64,000 nucleotides of DNA. It comes from Omphiscola glabra. Lineage: Eukaryota > Mollusca > Gastropoda > Lymnaeidae. The stretch covers positions 8,765,012-8,829,011 of the forward strand of contig OZ024809.1 in assembly GCA_964017045.1 (NCBI GenBank), read 5' to 3'. This document shows, piece after piece, positions 23,740-35,879 of the stretch; position 1 is the stretch's first letter, and each line of letters begins with the position of its first letter. The notes beneath the pieces are model-generated. The model was not told the DNA's origin and searched no databases. It worked only from the letters and a program-made list of their open reading frames with translations. A program made the position numbers and the translations under genes.

Positions 23740-24725
23740 GGATCTGATGACTTGACAGAGATCATATTACTTGACAGAGATCTGTAGACTTGACGATGAC
23801 TTGACAAAGGCGGAGATCTGATGATTTGATGGAGATCTGATGACTTGATGGAGATATGATGACTTGACAGAGAAGGAGTTCTAATGACTTGGCAGAGATC
23901 TGATGACTTGGCAGAGAAATGATGGCTTGACGAAGACGGGGATCTGATTACTTGACGGAGACCGAGATCTGATGACTTGACAGAGAAATGATGACTTGAC
24001 GAAGACGGGGATCGGATAACTTGAAAGAGATCTGATGACTTGACGGAGGCGGAGATCTGATGACTTGACCGAGGCGGAGATCTGATAACTTGACTGAGGC
24101 GGAGATCTGATGACTTTGCAGAGGAATGATGACTTGACGGAGGCGGAGATCTGATGACTTGACGGAGGCGGAGATCTGATGACTTGGCGGAGGCGGAGAT
24201 CTGATGACTTCACGGAGGCGGAGATCTGATTACTTGGCCGATATCTGATGACTTGACAGAGGTGGAGATATGATGACTTGGCAGAGAAATGATGACTTGA
24301 CGGAGATCTGATGACTTGACCGAGATCTGATGACTTGACGGAGGCGGAGATCTGATGACTTGACGGAGGCGGAGATCTGATGACTTGACGTAGACGAAGA
24401 TCTGATTACTTGGCCGATATCTGATGACTTGACAGAGGTGGAGATATGATGACTTGGCAGAGAAATGATGACTTGACGGAGATCTGATGACTTGACCGAG
24501 ATCTGATGACTTGACGGAGGCGGAGATCTGATGACTTGACGGAGGCGGAGATCTGATGACTTGACGTAGACGAAGATCTGATTACTTGGCCGATATCTGA
24601 TGACTTGACGGAGATCTGATGACTTGACTGAGGCGGAGATCTGATGACTTGACGGAGGCGGAGATCTGATGACTTGACGAAGACAGAGATCTGATGACTT
24701 GGCGGAGATTGGATGACCTGACGAT
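23740..24725. repeat. 25-26-bp minisatellite with 176-bp higher-order unit
   Basis: About 38 units of GATCTGATGACTTGACGGAG with GCGGA linkers. The segment starting at TACTTGGCCGATATCTG recurs at 24231, 24407 and 24583, exactly 176 bp apart. Confidence 0.95.
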
Positions 24726-24729
24726 CCAT

Positions 24730-25340
24730 AACGATCTTGTAATTTACCAATATTCATATACAACAACTATATTTTACCACTTTTTGCTGTTTAAAATGTC
24801 CAATATTTTACCACTTGTTTCTATTTTTAAAAATCCTCTTTTTTACGAGTAGTTTCAATGTAAATATCGTATTCACAATAACTCAATCTTTTATTTTTAC
24901 CATTCATATTTTAAATCGGTATTTGACCACTAGTTTTGATACAAATCTTGTACGTTACCACTTATCTCTGACCAGATGCCTTATAATATTCTTTTGTATT
25001 TGTCAGTGTCCTGGAAAATCTCTACATTTCCAATCGTTTTCCAGCAATGTTTGCTAAAGATTTATGGAAACTTCTAGATTTCCAAAAGTTTTCCAGCATT
25101 GTTTGCCAAAGATTTATGGAATCCTATAACAAAAGACGAACTGAATAAAGAGTTTTAGACCATAAGTAGGAGATATTAAGCACTCACAAGAATACCTTAC
25201 AATAAACTCACTGTAATAATGATGTATGCGGTCAAGGGACATGTATTTATGTCCAAACTTTTGTATAACAGAGTAGCTTGCCCTTGGTTACCATCTACTT
25301 TTTCCAGTTATCGGTTGGTTCCAAAATCATCTGTGTTGTT
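24730..25340. other. no gene seen
   Basis: AT-rich sequence; GTTTTCCAGCAATGTTTGC and its near copy 60 bp later are the only local repeat. Confidence 0.4.
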
Positions 25341-25341
25341 T

Positions 25342-25442
25342 CTAATCTGGGTACCAGTAAGTTGACCTAATATGGGTACCAGTAAGTTGACCTAATCTGG
25401 GTACCAGTAAGTTGACCTAATCTGGGTACCAGTAAGTTGAGT
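25342..25442. repeat. 25-bp minisatellite, four copies
   Basis: Four units of AATCTGGGTACCAGTAAGTT plus GACCT. Confidence 0.94.
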
Positions 25443-26240
25443 AGTGGTATCTAAGCCAGGCGCAAAAATATCGTTTTAAAATAAAATGTATACTTTTACA
25501 CAGCGGAAAGAATATTTTCAAGTAAAAGTACAAGTACTATATTTATTTATGGAATAAATTATTCACAGTTCACGGTAACGACATCCAATCCACGTTTACT
25601 TGACTCAGCCAAACCGTGACAATCACAAATGATATGAAAGCGGGAAAAATACGAACTGGCCCTTTTGCTCATTTATCGCCGAAAATAAATATTTTTTTTT
25701 TTAAATTCCATCGTGGTCGTACTCATACCGCAGATACCTGATATAGTGGTATTCGTACCGCACATTCCTGATATAGTCGTACGCCACAGATATTCAAACA
25801 CTAAAAAATCTAAAACGAATCTAGGGAAAATAATTGAAAAGGAATTATTGTAATAACGTTTTTTTTTATTTTGCTAACCGAAATGCAAACTAAATTTGTG
25901 TAACTAGATAGTCTGTTATATTTTAACAGTAAAACCTGTTCCACTAAGCTAAAAAGTAATAACTGCCATATTTTTTTAGAAACCTATTCTATAAAAAAAA
26001 AATCATCATAAAAGATATGGAAAAAAAAATAGTTCCAATTTCAATTTGCTACAGCAGCCACGTTTAAAACTCATACTCTTCTAACCGGAAGTGATGCCTT
26101 GCAGCAACCGTAATAAATGCGAAAGAGAAAGAAGAAAAAAAATCGGACTATTTTTAATTGGTTGCTTTAATTGGTCACCTGACCGCTGCTGTAACAACTC
26201 GCCGCGGCCACCATAGTTTGTGTACACAAAAATGAGTGAC
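25443..26240. other. no gene seen
   Basis: AT-rich sequence downstream of the stop of the minus-strand secreted-protein model, so the lower part may include its 3' untranslated region. Confidence 0.35.
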
Positions 26241-26243
26241 AGC

Positions 26244-29200
26244 TTATTTGATTGGCTTTGGTGTGGTCAGTTTGCCGTCCGAGTTGAGGTTCTTGCAGTC
26301 GTCAGGCAACCCGTCGATACAACGTTTCATCTCAATGTCGCAGAATATCTTCTGTGTTAAAACTGGAAGTAGATTCAATTAATTTTTTTATACTGTTAAG
26401 GGTAACTGAAGTTTGATATATATGATTTTAATACTGTAAGTGATAGCTAGGAGATTACATATATATATTGTAAATTGTAACTGGGAGATTATATATATTT
26501 TTTTACATGCTGTACCGGGGAGATTTGATATATATATATTTATATATATATTTATATATATATTTATATATATATATATAATCAGGGCCGGAGTTTCAAT
26601 TTTATGGGCCCTAGGCCACCAAAAATTTGAGGCCCCATTTTGAAAAATAAAAAATATTGCTAAGTTTTTTAATTCAAAAAAAATTATGTTTTAATATAAT
26701 ACACTTAGTTTTGGGGCCCCTTATTTCGCAGGGCCCCTAGGCCACGGCCTGGTCGGCCTGCCTGTAAATCCGGTCCTGTATATAATACAGTGAATAGTAA
26801 CTCTGATATTCGATATATTTTATAAATACTGTAAATGGTAACTGGGATATTTGAGGTATATATATTAAATACTTTCTAACGTTATCTATTTACAACACTG
26901 TCATTTGTTTGATAATAACAACCAGAAACTGTACTGAAATGTACAAAAATAACTGTTTTGTGTTGGCAGAAGCCAACGAATACGGACACATCCTAGGCGT
27001 ACACACCTGGGGGGGGGGGGGGGGAGGGGGAACGCGGTCTTTTAATTTCTCCAGTTAACGAAATAAATTTTTGAAAGGAGACGATATCAATATTCGCTAT
27101 GTGTTAATTTATTTACTTAAAAAAATTTTTTTTTAGCAATGTGACAAAACAACACTGGATAAATAGATTATTCCCTCGTCAGCACCAGGCAATTGTCTTT
27201 CATGGTTTGAGTAATGCTTGGTATTAGACTCCATTCCATTAGTTTGGAAATATTTTTCCCTTACAGCGATCGAGCCAAACACCAGAAAGATGAATTTGAA
27301 AGATGAACATTTTGATTTTGTATGAAAATGTGAAGAAGTTTTGAGCTTTATCGAAAATATAATAGTTTGGTTTTTTTGAAATATAAAGTTTAATACATAG
27401 TAACAATTTTTCACCGTAAACTTTTTTTGGTATTTCTGATAGGCCTATATTTATAATGAACTCTCGAATGAAATAGCAATGGCCCACACTGCCACATAAT
27501 AGACGAAGTTCGTGGAGGGAAGTAGGCTTACACCTCTCACGGAGAGAGGTGTGTGGGTGGGGGGCATAAACGCCCCATGTGCACACTATACATTTAAAAT
27601 GGTGATTTAAAACGCGACACAGCAGACCCGTTATATCAATACTCATTATAACACTTGACCGTAACATCGATGATGTCCGCAATAACCTAATTGCAAGAGG
27701 AATCAGTTTCAGAAAGAAAACCAACACGACAACCGAGGGAGCGTCCCACCCCCATTTTCAGAGTCTTTTTTTTCTTTTTGTTTCTTTTTCAAAATAGATG
27801 GTAACATGATAACGTAAATTGTGTTCGCTGGTAATGTTTACCTCTTTCTCGTAAGTCGCTGTGTCCACACAAACAGCGATTGTATGTAGTTTCACCTCCA
27901 AACAAAACTGTGTATAAACTCAGACTGTATTTCTGTTCATGATTTTAATTTGTATCGTACGCACAATCACGTAAAAACTGTGAACACAATTATTTACAAA
28001 CTGTGCACACAAAAACGTACAAATTGTGAACACAAACACGTACAAACTGTGCACACAATCACGTACAAACTGTGAACACAATCACATACAAACTGTGCAC
28101 ACAATCACGTACAAACTGTGCACACAACCATGTACAAACTGTGCACCAACTGTGTACTCACTAAGTCTCGGCTTGTCCAGGCAGACGGTGTGGAGATCCT
28201 TGCAGAGTACCTCATCAAACAGACACCGGATGTCGACATTGGCGTACACACGCTCCAGTGCTGAGATTCTCGTTTCCTCGTCACTTGGGGAGATGGCAGA
28301 GGCGGCGCCAACAAGGACCACGATGAGAGCAAGGGCAGCCTGCTCCAATTCAAATATATTTGATGATCAATTTTTTTTTAAAAATCAACATAGTATTGCA
28401 AGAAAATATTGCGTGTAGGAAGGTTGTGTCGAATCAACGTAGTATTTTAAGAAAAATATTGCGTGTAGGAAGGTTGTGTAAACTCAACAAAGTATTACAA
28501 GAAAGATATTGCGTGTAGGAAGGTTGTGTAAACTCAAAATAGTATTCCAAGAAAAATATTGCGTATAGGAAGGTTGTGTAAACTCAACATAGTATTCCAA
28601 GAAAAATATTGCGTGTAGGAAGGTTGTGTCGAATCAACGTAGTATTTTAAGAAAAATATTGCGTGTAGGAAGGTTGTGTAAACTCAACATAGTATTCCAA
28701 GAAAAATATTGCGTGTAGGAAGGTTGTGTAAACTCAACATAGTATTCCAAGAAAAATATTGCGTGTAGGAAGGTTGTGTAAACTCAACATAGTATACCAA
28801 GAAAAATATTGCGTGTAGGAAGGTTGTGTGTAAAATCGAGTCATCAGAAACTTTCCTTTTTCAAATGATCAAGAACCCTTGATTTATCTAATTTTTTTTT
28901 TTAAATTAATGTAAAAGATATGAAAGTACGAAGGTAATAAACGTTATAGCCATTAGATGTTAGAGTTCATGCTGATGACAATAGTGTAAGTTATATAAGT
29001 TTAACAAATAGACGGAATGAATGTTATTTTCCGAAGTATGTCCGTGATGACCAACGCGTATGGCCATCATCGAAGGTCTGGGAGAAAACTACCTGTAAGT
29101 CTGGGTGAATACTAGCAAGATACCTGGCTATTTATTTGCAAAGGGTTTGGGTAAATATTTAAAATATATCTGAGAAAATACTTGAAACAAGTCTGATAGA

Positions 29201-30517
29201 ATACTTTGAAGAAGTCTGGGGGGATGTTTTTGCAAGAAGTCTGTGAGAATGCATGCAAGATGTCTGGTTAATACTTGCAAGAGGACTGGGAGAACACTTG
29301 CAAGAAATCTGGTAGAATACTTGCAAGAAATCTGGTAGAATACTTGCAAGAAATCTGGTAAAATACTTGCAGGAAGTCAGGGAAAATACTTGCAAGAAGT
29401 TTGGGAGAATACTTGCAAGAAGTTTGGGAGAATACTTGCAAGAAGTCTGAACGAATACTTGCAATTGTTCTGATAGAACACTTTAAAAATGTCCGGGAGA
29501 ATACTTTAAAAAAATTGGGGGGGGGGGGGGTACTTGCAAGAAGTTTGGGAGAATTCTTGCAAGTAGTTCAAACATCAAAGTTAACTAAGTGTAACTACGG
29601 AGTTTATCTGTTAAACGCGAAAGCCCAAAACATTCCAAGAAGTTATCTCCCCACCCTCCAGACCAATTTACACAAAACCATATGAACTTTATTTCAGTCC
29701 ACTGAAGTTTTAAAGAGCCATTGACAATTATGAATTAATAATGATACTATAGGCTCAATATTTTACAAAGACGCTGGTGGGGACCATAATACCACCGGGT
29801 ACTCGCTGCACAAACTGCGGGCACACATCGGACAATAGGGTTTCTTTTGATTAATGAGTTAATAAAAACGTTTCTAATATGTAAAAAATTTAAATTGTGT
29901 ATGCATTTTTATTTTCACAAGCTTATCTGGCAGAAGGATTCTCAAATTGGATAGGGCCTAAATTTTGGATATTATAAATGTTGAATAGCATGTTCGCCAT
30001 CAGTATCCGGTAGTAGAAATTCTCTACATTTTAACCGCTCTCTAATGTCAGTAGGGTGTCTACCCACTTTGCCATTGAATATATTAAATTTCTAACATAT
30101 GGTGCGCCACAGATGCTTAAAACATTTTGATTACAAATTAAATTGTTACAGAATTATAACTTTAAAAAAGCACTTATTATTTTTTAAAACAGCTTAAAGC
30201 CGAAAATCCTCTGAAAATAGCTGGCATGCACATTTGAAGACATCCGGAGACACAAAGATTCCAAATTATGAATTGAACACAAAACTCATTTCATGCACAT
30301 ATTTTCGGACAATCCATCTGGAATGAACATAACCAAAAAAATACCGTTGAAGTTCTGTTTACGTCATTAAATCATTACATACATATCAATAATTATTTTC
30401 TGTCAATTGTATTGCCTGTATTTAAATTGATGTCACAGAATGTTCAATTTTTTTCCCCTCATAAATTCATGTTTCATATTTTGCCTACGTGGCAGATGGA
30501 CCAGGACTTACCTTCAT
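26244..30517 (-). CDS. small secreted cysteine-containing protein (gene model, one junction unresolved)
   Basis: I do not recognise the family. Three minus-strand pieces fit one gene. Exon 1 (coding 30517-30512) is ATG AAG followed by a GTAAGT donor, with a TATA-like box about 100 bp upstream. Exon 2 (28339-28162) follows a CAG acceptor in the same phase and completes a signal peptide, MKAALALIVVLVGAASA; the next residues are acidic, then there is a C-x6-C-x6-C cluster (RCLFDEVLC, then KDLHTVC), and the exon ends at a GTGAGT donor. Exon 3 (26351-26244) follows an ACAG acceptor, has a similar C-x6-C-x7-C cluster (FCDIEMKRCIDGLPDDC), is Lys- and Pro-rich at the end, and stops with TAA. The exon 2 donor is phase 1 but the exon 3 acceptor reads in phase 0, so either a short exon between them is missing from my model or another donor is used (a GAG then GTACTC site inside exon 2 would be in phase). 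Intron 1 contains two minisatellites. Signal peptide and small size suggest a secreted peptide; its role is unknown. Confidence 0.55.
26440..26582. repeat. AT-rich (TATATATTTA)n tract
   Basis: Imperfect TA/ATTTATAT repeats. The miniature element that follows inserted at its right end. Confidence 0.9.
26583..26778. mobile_element. hAT-type miniature element with perfect 8-bp target duplication
   Basis: Starts CAGGGCCGGAGTTT and ends AAATCCGGTCCTG, inverted ends with the hAT-like CAGGGCCGG start. TATAATAT-type flanks are identical on both sides (TATATAAT at 26575-26582 and 26779-26786). It lies in the intron between exons 2 and 3 of the secreted-protein model and has no coding capacity. Confidence 0.9.
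26790..27950. other. no gene seen; intronic in the secreted-protein model
   Basis: AT-rich with a G run at about 27010-27030. If the secreted-protein gene has a missing short exon it should lie between 26352 and 28161, but I could not identify it here. Confidence 0.4.
27955..28152. repeat. 23-bp minisatellite next to the exon 2 donor
   Basis: About eight units of ACAAACTGTGCACACAATCA plus CGT, ending within about 10 bp of the donor of exon 2 of the secreted-protein model. Confidence 0.92.
28378..28828. repeat. 50-bp minisatellite
   Basis: Nine units of TCAACATAGTATTCCAAGAA then AAATATTGCGTGTAGGAAGG then TTGTGTAAAC, inside intron 1 of the secreted-protein model. Confidence 0.95.
29090..29568. 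repeat. 23-bp minisatellite
   Basis: About 20 units of TACTTGCAAGAAGTCTGGGA plus GAA, more diverged at both ends, with a G run at 29518-29530. Confidence 0.93.
29570..30505. other. no feature seen; intron 1 of the secreted-protein model
   Basis: AT-rich single-copy-looking sequence without recognisable elements. Confidence 0.4.
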
Positions 30518-30617
30518 TGTATAGGTTAGAAGGTTGAGCTGAAGGGCAAGTGGGTCCGCTACTGGTACAGCGGCAGATGGACGCACTTTGCTGATGCTGT
30601 CAAATACGGGTCTTTTG

Positions 30618-30629
30618 GGTTTTATATGG
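30618..30629 (-). promoter_or_regulatory. TATA-like box for the secreted-protein model
   Basis: The minus strand reads CCATATAAAACCC about 100 bp upstream of the ATG at 30517. That spacing would leave an untranslated leader of roughly 75 bases with a start near 30590. Confidence 0.45.
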
Positions 30630-30834
30630 GGGCGGCCCTTGAATCACGTGGCCGTCGAGTGGTCTCCCTTTCCACTCGTTTTTTTAAGCATAAATTGTGT
30701 CCCCCTTGCTTTGTGAGCTGCCTTCATTAGCCTGACAGTTTCAATTATCTACCTGGTAATTAAGAAATCGACAACGGCCCTCCTCCCCCCACCCCACCTC
30801 GCCCACCAACAATCTTGCGATGGATAGTGCAGAG

Positions 30835-30988
30835 CTGAGGACTACTGAGGACTACTGAGGAGTCACTGAGGACTACTGAGGAGTCACTGAGTTGGAGTCC
30901 TAGCTGGGGACTACTGAGGAGTCACTGAGTTGGAATCCTAGCTGGGGGCTACTGAAGAGTCACTGAGTAGGAGTCCTAGCTCCTGTTG
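30835..30988. repeat. short tandem repeats (GGACTACTGAGGAGTCACTG type)
   Basis: Three to five units of GACTACTGAGGAGTCACTGA with GTTGGAGTCCTAGCTGG linkers, giving larger units of about 53 bp. Confidence 0.85.
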
Positions 30989-31084
30989 GAGTCGTCAAAA
31001 CAGCCTTGCAGTCCAGAATCAACCTGAGATGTATTTTCAAACTAAAAGCAATTCCGAAATATCTTCAGATGTTTGACAAAATTA

Positions 31085-31640
31085 TCTATTTGATTCATTC
31101 ATATCTTTGAATGGCGTCGGTATTTGATTCCTTACTTATCTTTGAATGGCGTCGGTCTTTGATTCATTCATATCTTTGGATGACGTCAGTACTTGATTCA
31201 TTCATATCTTTTAATGACTTCAGTACTTTTTTCATTCATATCTTTGAATGACGTCAGTACTTGATTCATTCACATCTGACCGATAAACGATGCTGCTGGC
31301 CACCGCCCATGGCTTGTCATGTTAAAGTTCTGGGGTGGATGGGGTGAATATGCATTAGTTTTTGTTTTGTCTTTAAACATCTGTTCTTTATTACATAAAT
31401 GTATTTTATTTAATTGTCACGATTATGTCTCTTTTTCTAATATTTTTATGTACAAGGCGGTGAGCCCAGCCTAGGCTGGGGTACCGCGCTATATAAGACA
31501 ACTAATAATAATAATAATAATATCTTTTAATGACTTCAGTAATTTATTCATTAATATCTTTGAATGACGTCAGTACTTGATTCATTCATATCTTTTAATG
31601 ACGGCAGTACTTGATTCATTCATATCTTTGAATGACGTCG
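31085..31640. repeat. 34-bp minisatellite split by a LINE tail
   Basis: Units of TTGATTCATTCATATCTTTG plus AATGACGTCAGTAC occupy 31085-31280 and resume at 31521-31640. The intervening sequence is a LINE 3' tail. Confidence 0.9.
31285..31520 (+). mobile_element. LINE 3' untranslated tail
   Basis: Contains AGCCTAGGCTGGGGTACCGC then GCTATATAAGACAACTAATA and an (ATA)n end. The AGGCTGGGGTA..CGCGCTA stretch is shared with the LINE tail at 2370-2385. No coding part is retained. Confidence 0.75.
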
Positions 31641-32508
31641 GAGTTGAAACCAGGGTTTCTTTCAGGCATACCTCCGGGGCACTGCCCCCCCCCCCCCGGA
31701 GCAAGTCAAGTGCCCCCCCCCCCCGGGGGAAAATGTGTAAGAAAAAATAATTGAAAAAAAAAACCTACTCTTAATTTAATTTTTATAACATTTTTAAAAT
31801 TTATTGAAATGTGTGCCTTTCATCGATTACATAATTGGAACAAATAAAATATCGCTTTGTTCGATAAATATTGATGATCCATATCGTTCAGGTTAATCTT
31901 GTTACAGGCTGGCAGAAATCGATTATAAATATCGTATTGTTTTGAAAATTGGCAGCTCCTGATCATAAGCTAAAATCTTACTTTTTTTTATTCGCAGATA
32001 TCGGTATCTTTTATTTAATTACATTTTGCAGCTGCACAAGTTGAAAGATTTTTTAATAACACTGTATTAAACTACCTTTACATCGATATAAATTTCTATA
32101 AATTGAATATAGTTTTACTAGGTAATAAACATGTGCAATCTGTTTTTAAATTATATTGTATAATAGCATCATGCTTTAAAAAATCATTTTTAGCAAACAT
32201 TTTAATGTAGTAGATTCCATAGATGTATGCTGACATAGATAAAATGAAAATTTAAAAATAATAATAATAATAATTTTCAAACAAAAAATTAGGAATTGAT
32301 CGGTTGCATACAAACAGTGGACATTTTATCAATAATTATTATATCGAGTGTTTCTAATTTGTTAATACAGTTTCGGGAACAGAGTAAAATGAATTTTTTT
32401 AAAAATAGTCTTTATTTATTAAATCCCCAACGACTTTTCTCTGTTAATAAGATAATAATAAACAATCTTCCATAGCTGTTTGAACTATTTTAAAAAATCC
32501 AGTAGAAA

Positions 32509-32510
<2 letters not shown>

Positions 32511-32553
<43 letters not shown>
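32511..32553. repeat. (AT)n microsatellite
   Basis: Uninterrupted AT dinucleotide run of about 43 bases. Confidence 0.97.
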
Positions 32554-32558
<5 letters not shown>

Positions 32559-33624
32559 AACGAATTTAAAAAAATCGAGTATTTCGATTATCTTGTAAAT
32601 GCCATTTTTGGTAGTAGTTTAAAAAAATCAAGTATAATATCGAAGAGGCAAGTTGTAATGATCTGAAGCAAATTATAGTAGTCTAAAAATCTTAATTAAC
32701 ATTTCAATATTGAGAATTTAAACTTTAATTTTATACCCAAAAAAAATCACACATTAATAAATATATGATGCCTTTTGTAAACAGTTCATGACTTCTGAAC
32801 AATTATGTCGGTTACATATGATTTATAAATAAATACCAATTTTGAAAACCCATAAAGATATATTCTATAGCCTTTTGTACAGAAAAGCTTTTTTTCTTTT
32901 AGACTTTGGTGAAACTTGGAAATATTTAGAAATAAACGTATGTTGTTGGATTTTCTTTTTCGTTTAAAATTTAAAACTATTTTAGCATTTCTTTTTTGGG
33001 ATGGATCCCTTTTTTGGAAGGAATTCTTTTTTTTTAATTTTAAAAATATTTTTTTAGTAATTTCATTATTTTTATGTAGTTGACCCCAAAAATATTTTAA
33101 AATAATAACTTTAAAAATACATTACTTTTAAATTTAAAAAAAATGTTTGCATAACACACTTAGTCAAGCAGAGACGTCGCTTGACTTTTTATGGCACCCG
33201 TTCTACTTTTCGGTTTTGTCCTTCCTTACCTAGCAGTAAAAGTTGATAATTTAATGTAATTACAGCCCAACTTTAAGCCCCTAAAATATATAAAGCCCCA
33301 TGCAGCTATACGGGTTGCAGACCTCACACGATGGCTCTTAGGTCAAATGACACATAAAATGTTAACTAGCATCTCCCCCGTTGCTCTACAGTTAAGTGTA
33401 TAATGATGCGATACTTAATTTAACTACGGTATGTAAAAAAATGCATTCTTGCATTTTGAATTTATCAATAAATTTCCGATGCCTATAAAGTTTTAAGGGG
33501 CGAGTATAAGCTAAGGAGTATCTCTCTATAAAAAACATACCCTAAGGGCTCCCAACTGGACTGAATTTATTTAATATTGTGCTGGTGGAAGAGTTAGTGA
33601 TGTCCTATTATTATCGTTATTTCT

Positions 33625-34990
33625 AGCGCTTTCCACCCAAATGTCTGAAATGTTACATTAGTGGCGCTTCATCCCAATTAGGGCCCTGGCCTGCTCCACA
33701 ACATTCTTCCATTGAGATCGATCCATCGCTTTACACCTCCATGTGCGAACCCCAACCTTTGTAAGCCCTTCTCTACATCGTCAATCCATCTCAGTCTTGG
33801 TCGACCGGTGAGCCGTCTGCCCCTAGGTTTCTGCCTGTAGATCGTTTTTGTTGCTCCAGAATCCGGCATCCTTACAATGTGTCCTGCCCAGGGCAGTCTG
33901 CCTTTTTTTTTATATTGTTGTGACTATGGATGGGTATTTGTACAATTGATATAGCTCTTGGTTTGTACTGATTCCTAAAACAAAATTGTCTATCATCGGG
34001 TCATATATTTAGCAGCTTCTCTGCTTTTCTGGTAGGAACCAAGTCTCACTTGCGTAAGTTACTACTGGTCTTGTGATAGTGGTGTATACTGCCTTCTTTG
34101 TTACCTTAGCGAGTTTTTTGCTTTGAAGTAGCTTTTGTAAATTGAAATAAGAACGGTTGCATGCTGTTATTCTTTCTTGCACCTCCGATTGTATTTCCTC
34201 TTGCTTATTTATAGTCTCCCCTAGATATTTGAAAGCTACCCTCCCAAAGACGTATATGTTCATATTGATGAAGTCATCAGTGCGTATTTCCTGACATTAT
34301 CATATATATTGCTTTCGCTTTATGTACATCAATACCAGCTTTGACCGTCACATCTTCAAGTTCCCTGAAAGTTTTAATTATATCACCAATGCTGTTTCTA
34401 CCAAGTAGCACTATATCGTCTGTGTAGGCCAGATATTGAAGTGGCTGGCTTTATAAAGTTCCTTATGGTTGTTCACCTCTCAAGTGCTCATACGTATGTT
34501 TCTAATGCTTTTTTCTAAAGTGATGTTGAAAAGAATACACGGATTTCCTTGTCTGAGGCCCAGATTGTTTGTGAACTCCCTCAAGTACTCTCTCTGCACT
34601 TTGATTCTATTTTTGTAGTTATCCATCGTCATATGTATGAGTCGGGTAAGTTTGTTAAGGACTCCAAGTTCCAGCACAGCATCGTTCATGTATTTCCTGT
34701 CTATGCTATAATGAGCTGATTTGTAGTCCACATATAGTTGGTGTATGTTGATGTATTCTTAGCATTTTTTACGAGACATCTAACAGTAAATATATGAACG
34801 TTTGAAATGCCCCTTCACACATTGTCTTAAAGATACATTGAATACAGTGCATGATACCCTCACTAGGTAACTCTTTAATTGTTACCAGTGAAATATCCTC
34901 ATCAACACCAGGCACAGAAACATTGCAAATCCCATCTACATTCATAGGAGCCATAATGATCAATAAATTGATCGTGGGCCCTTAATATAC
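33625..34990 (-). pseudogene. LINE reverse transcriptase fragment nested in the transposon
   Basis: Minus-strand pieces in order: DYKSAHYSIDRKYMNDAVLE (catalytic block normally containing a second Asp; about 34727), GLRQGNPCILFNITLEKSIR (about 34550), FKYLGETINKQEEIQSEVQ (about 34220), TRPVVTYASETWFLPEKQ, then GRLPWAGHIVRMPDSG and GRPRLRWIDDVEKGLQRLG ending near 33670. Frames shift between pieces and segments are missing, including near 33910-34010. It is a different LINE family from those at 14 kb and 20.5 kb. Confidence 0.85.
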
Positions 34991-35454
34991 AGGAAAAGAA
35001 GAAGAAAATTCAATAATACATCATATAATATTATCATATCACTGCATTTTGAATTTATTATTTTTTAATTAAGGTGACCCCTGCCCTCACTTTTGCTCAA
35101 ACTCTTCGGATTCCTCAATTTCTGCTACCCCCCCCCCCTTCACACTTTCCTTGACGTCGATCAATGTGACTAACGGGTTGAATCTAATCTTGTGTCAAAT
35201 GATTTTCTTCGGCGCGCCACAACCAGAATGAATTTAGTTTACGTATTGCACTGAGCACCATAATGCCTCCCCTGACGCTTGAAAAATTATTTTCCCCGAT
35301 CAATGAAAGTCTTATCAAAACATTCGAATCATGTATACTCCAAAATGCACCTCTTTGATTGTTAAATAATCACACATTTTCTGCTGCCCTACTTCCCGAT
35401 AAAAATTACTTGCCATGACAGTCAAATTTGGTGCTGATATATACACTGCCAAGC

Positions 35455-35808
35455 AGCGTGCCTAGTGTTAGCGCCACCCTAGGTGGGTTAACTTTTTTGC
35501 CACGCTACCTTTCTCGATAGAAACTCTGCAGATGTCCGAAAATCCCGCCGCTCTATCTAAAGAAAAAATGACACCTGGGAAGACCAAATGTTCGCCCCCC
35601 CCCCCCACTTCTACGTCACTGACGTGAGTCTTTGATGACAGGGGACAAGATTCATTTGCACGCCCCCCCTCCCCCCGCAAAACTCTGAAACGTATTATTT
35701 TCATCCATTATCACTATAGCCCATTAGATGCCCCCGCTAGTCTGGCGCCCGGGACCATATGTCCCATCTGCCAACCCTTAGCTACGCCTCTGGCCACTGA
35801 CAACTGGC
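35455..35808. mobile_element. possible nested miniature element
   Basis: The right end CTTAGCTACGCCTCTG with GGCGCCCGGGACCATATGTC inside looks like a transposon terminus. A left partner near 35453 (CAGCGTGCCTAGTGTTAGCG) is only weakly similar and I found no target duplication. Confidence 0.3.
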
Positions 35809-35879
35809 ACTGTCCCCCCGAACATCAAAAGTGCCCCCCCCCCCGGTGGGAAATTCTGAAAGAAACACTGGTTGACACC

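Larger units (their letters stand above)
31651..35870. mobile_element. degenerate 4.2-kb inverted-repeat transposon (hAT-like ends)
   Basis: Left end CAGGGTTTCTTTCAG at 31651-31665 and right end CTGAAAGAAACACTG at 35856-35870 are inverted copies with one mismatch. Both are followed inward by C runs next to AAGTGCC-type sequence. Flanks GTTGAAAC (31643-31650) and GTTGACAC (35871-35878) match at seven of eight bases, as expected for an old 8-bp target duplication. The interior is AT-rich with no readable transposase, plus a nested LINE and microsatellites. Confidence 0.7.

Noticed and set aside
27239..27727. Minus-strand 162-codon frame
   Set aside because: No ATG-led domain, odd composition, and it overlaps the intron of the secreted-protein model; a missing short exon could hide here but I could not identify one.
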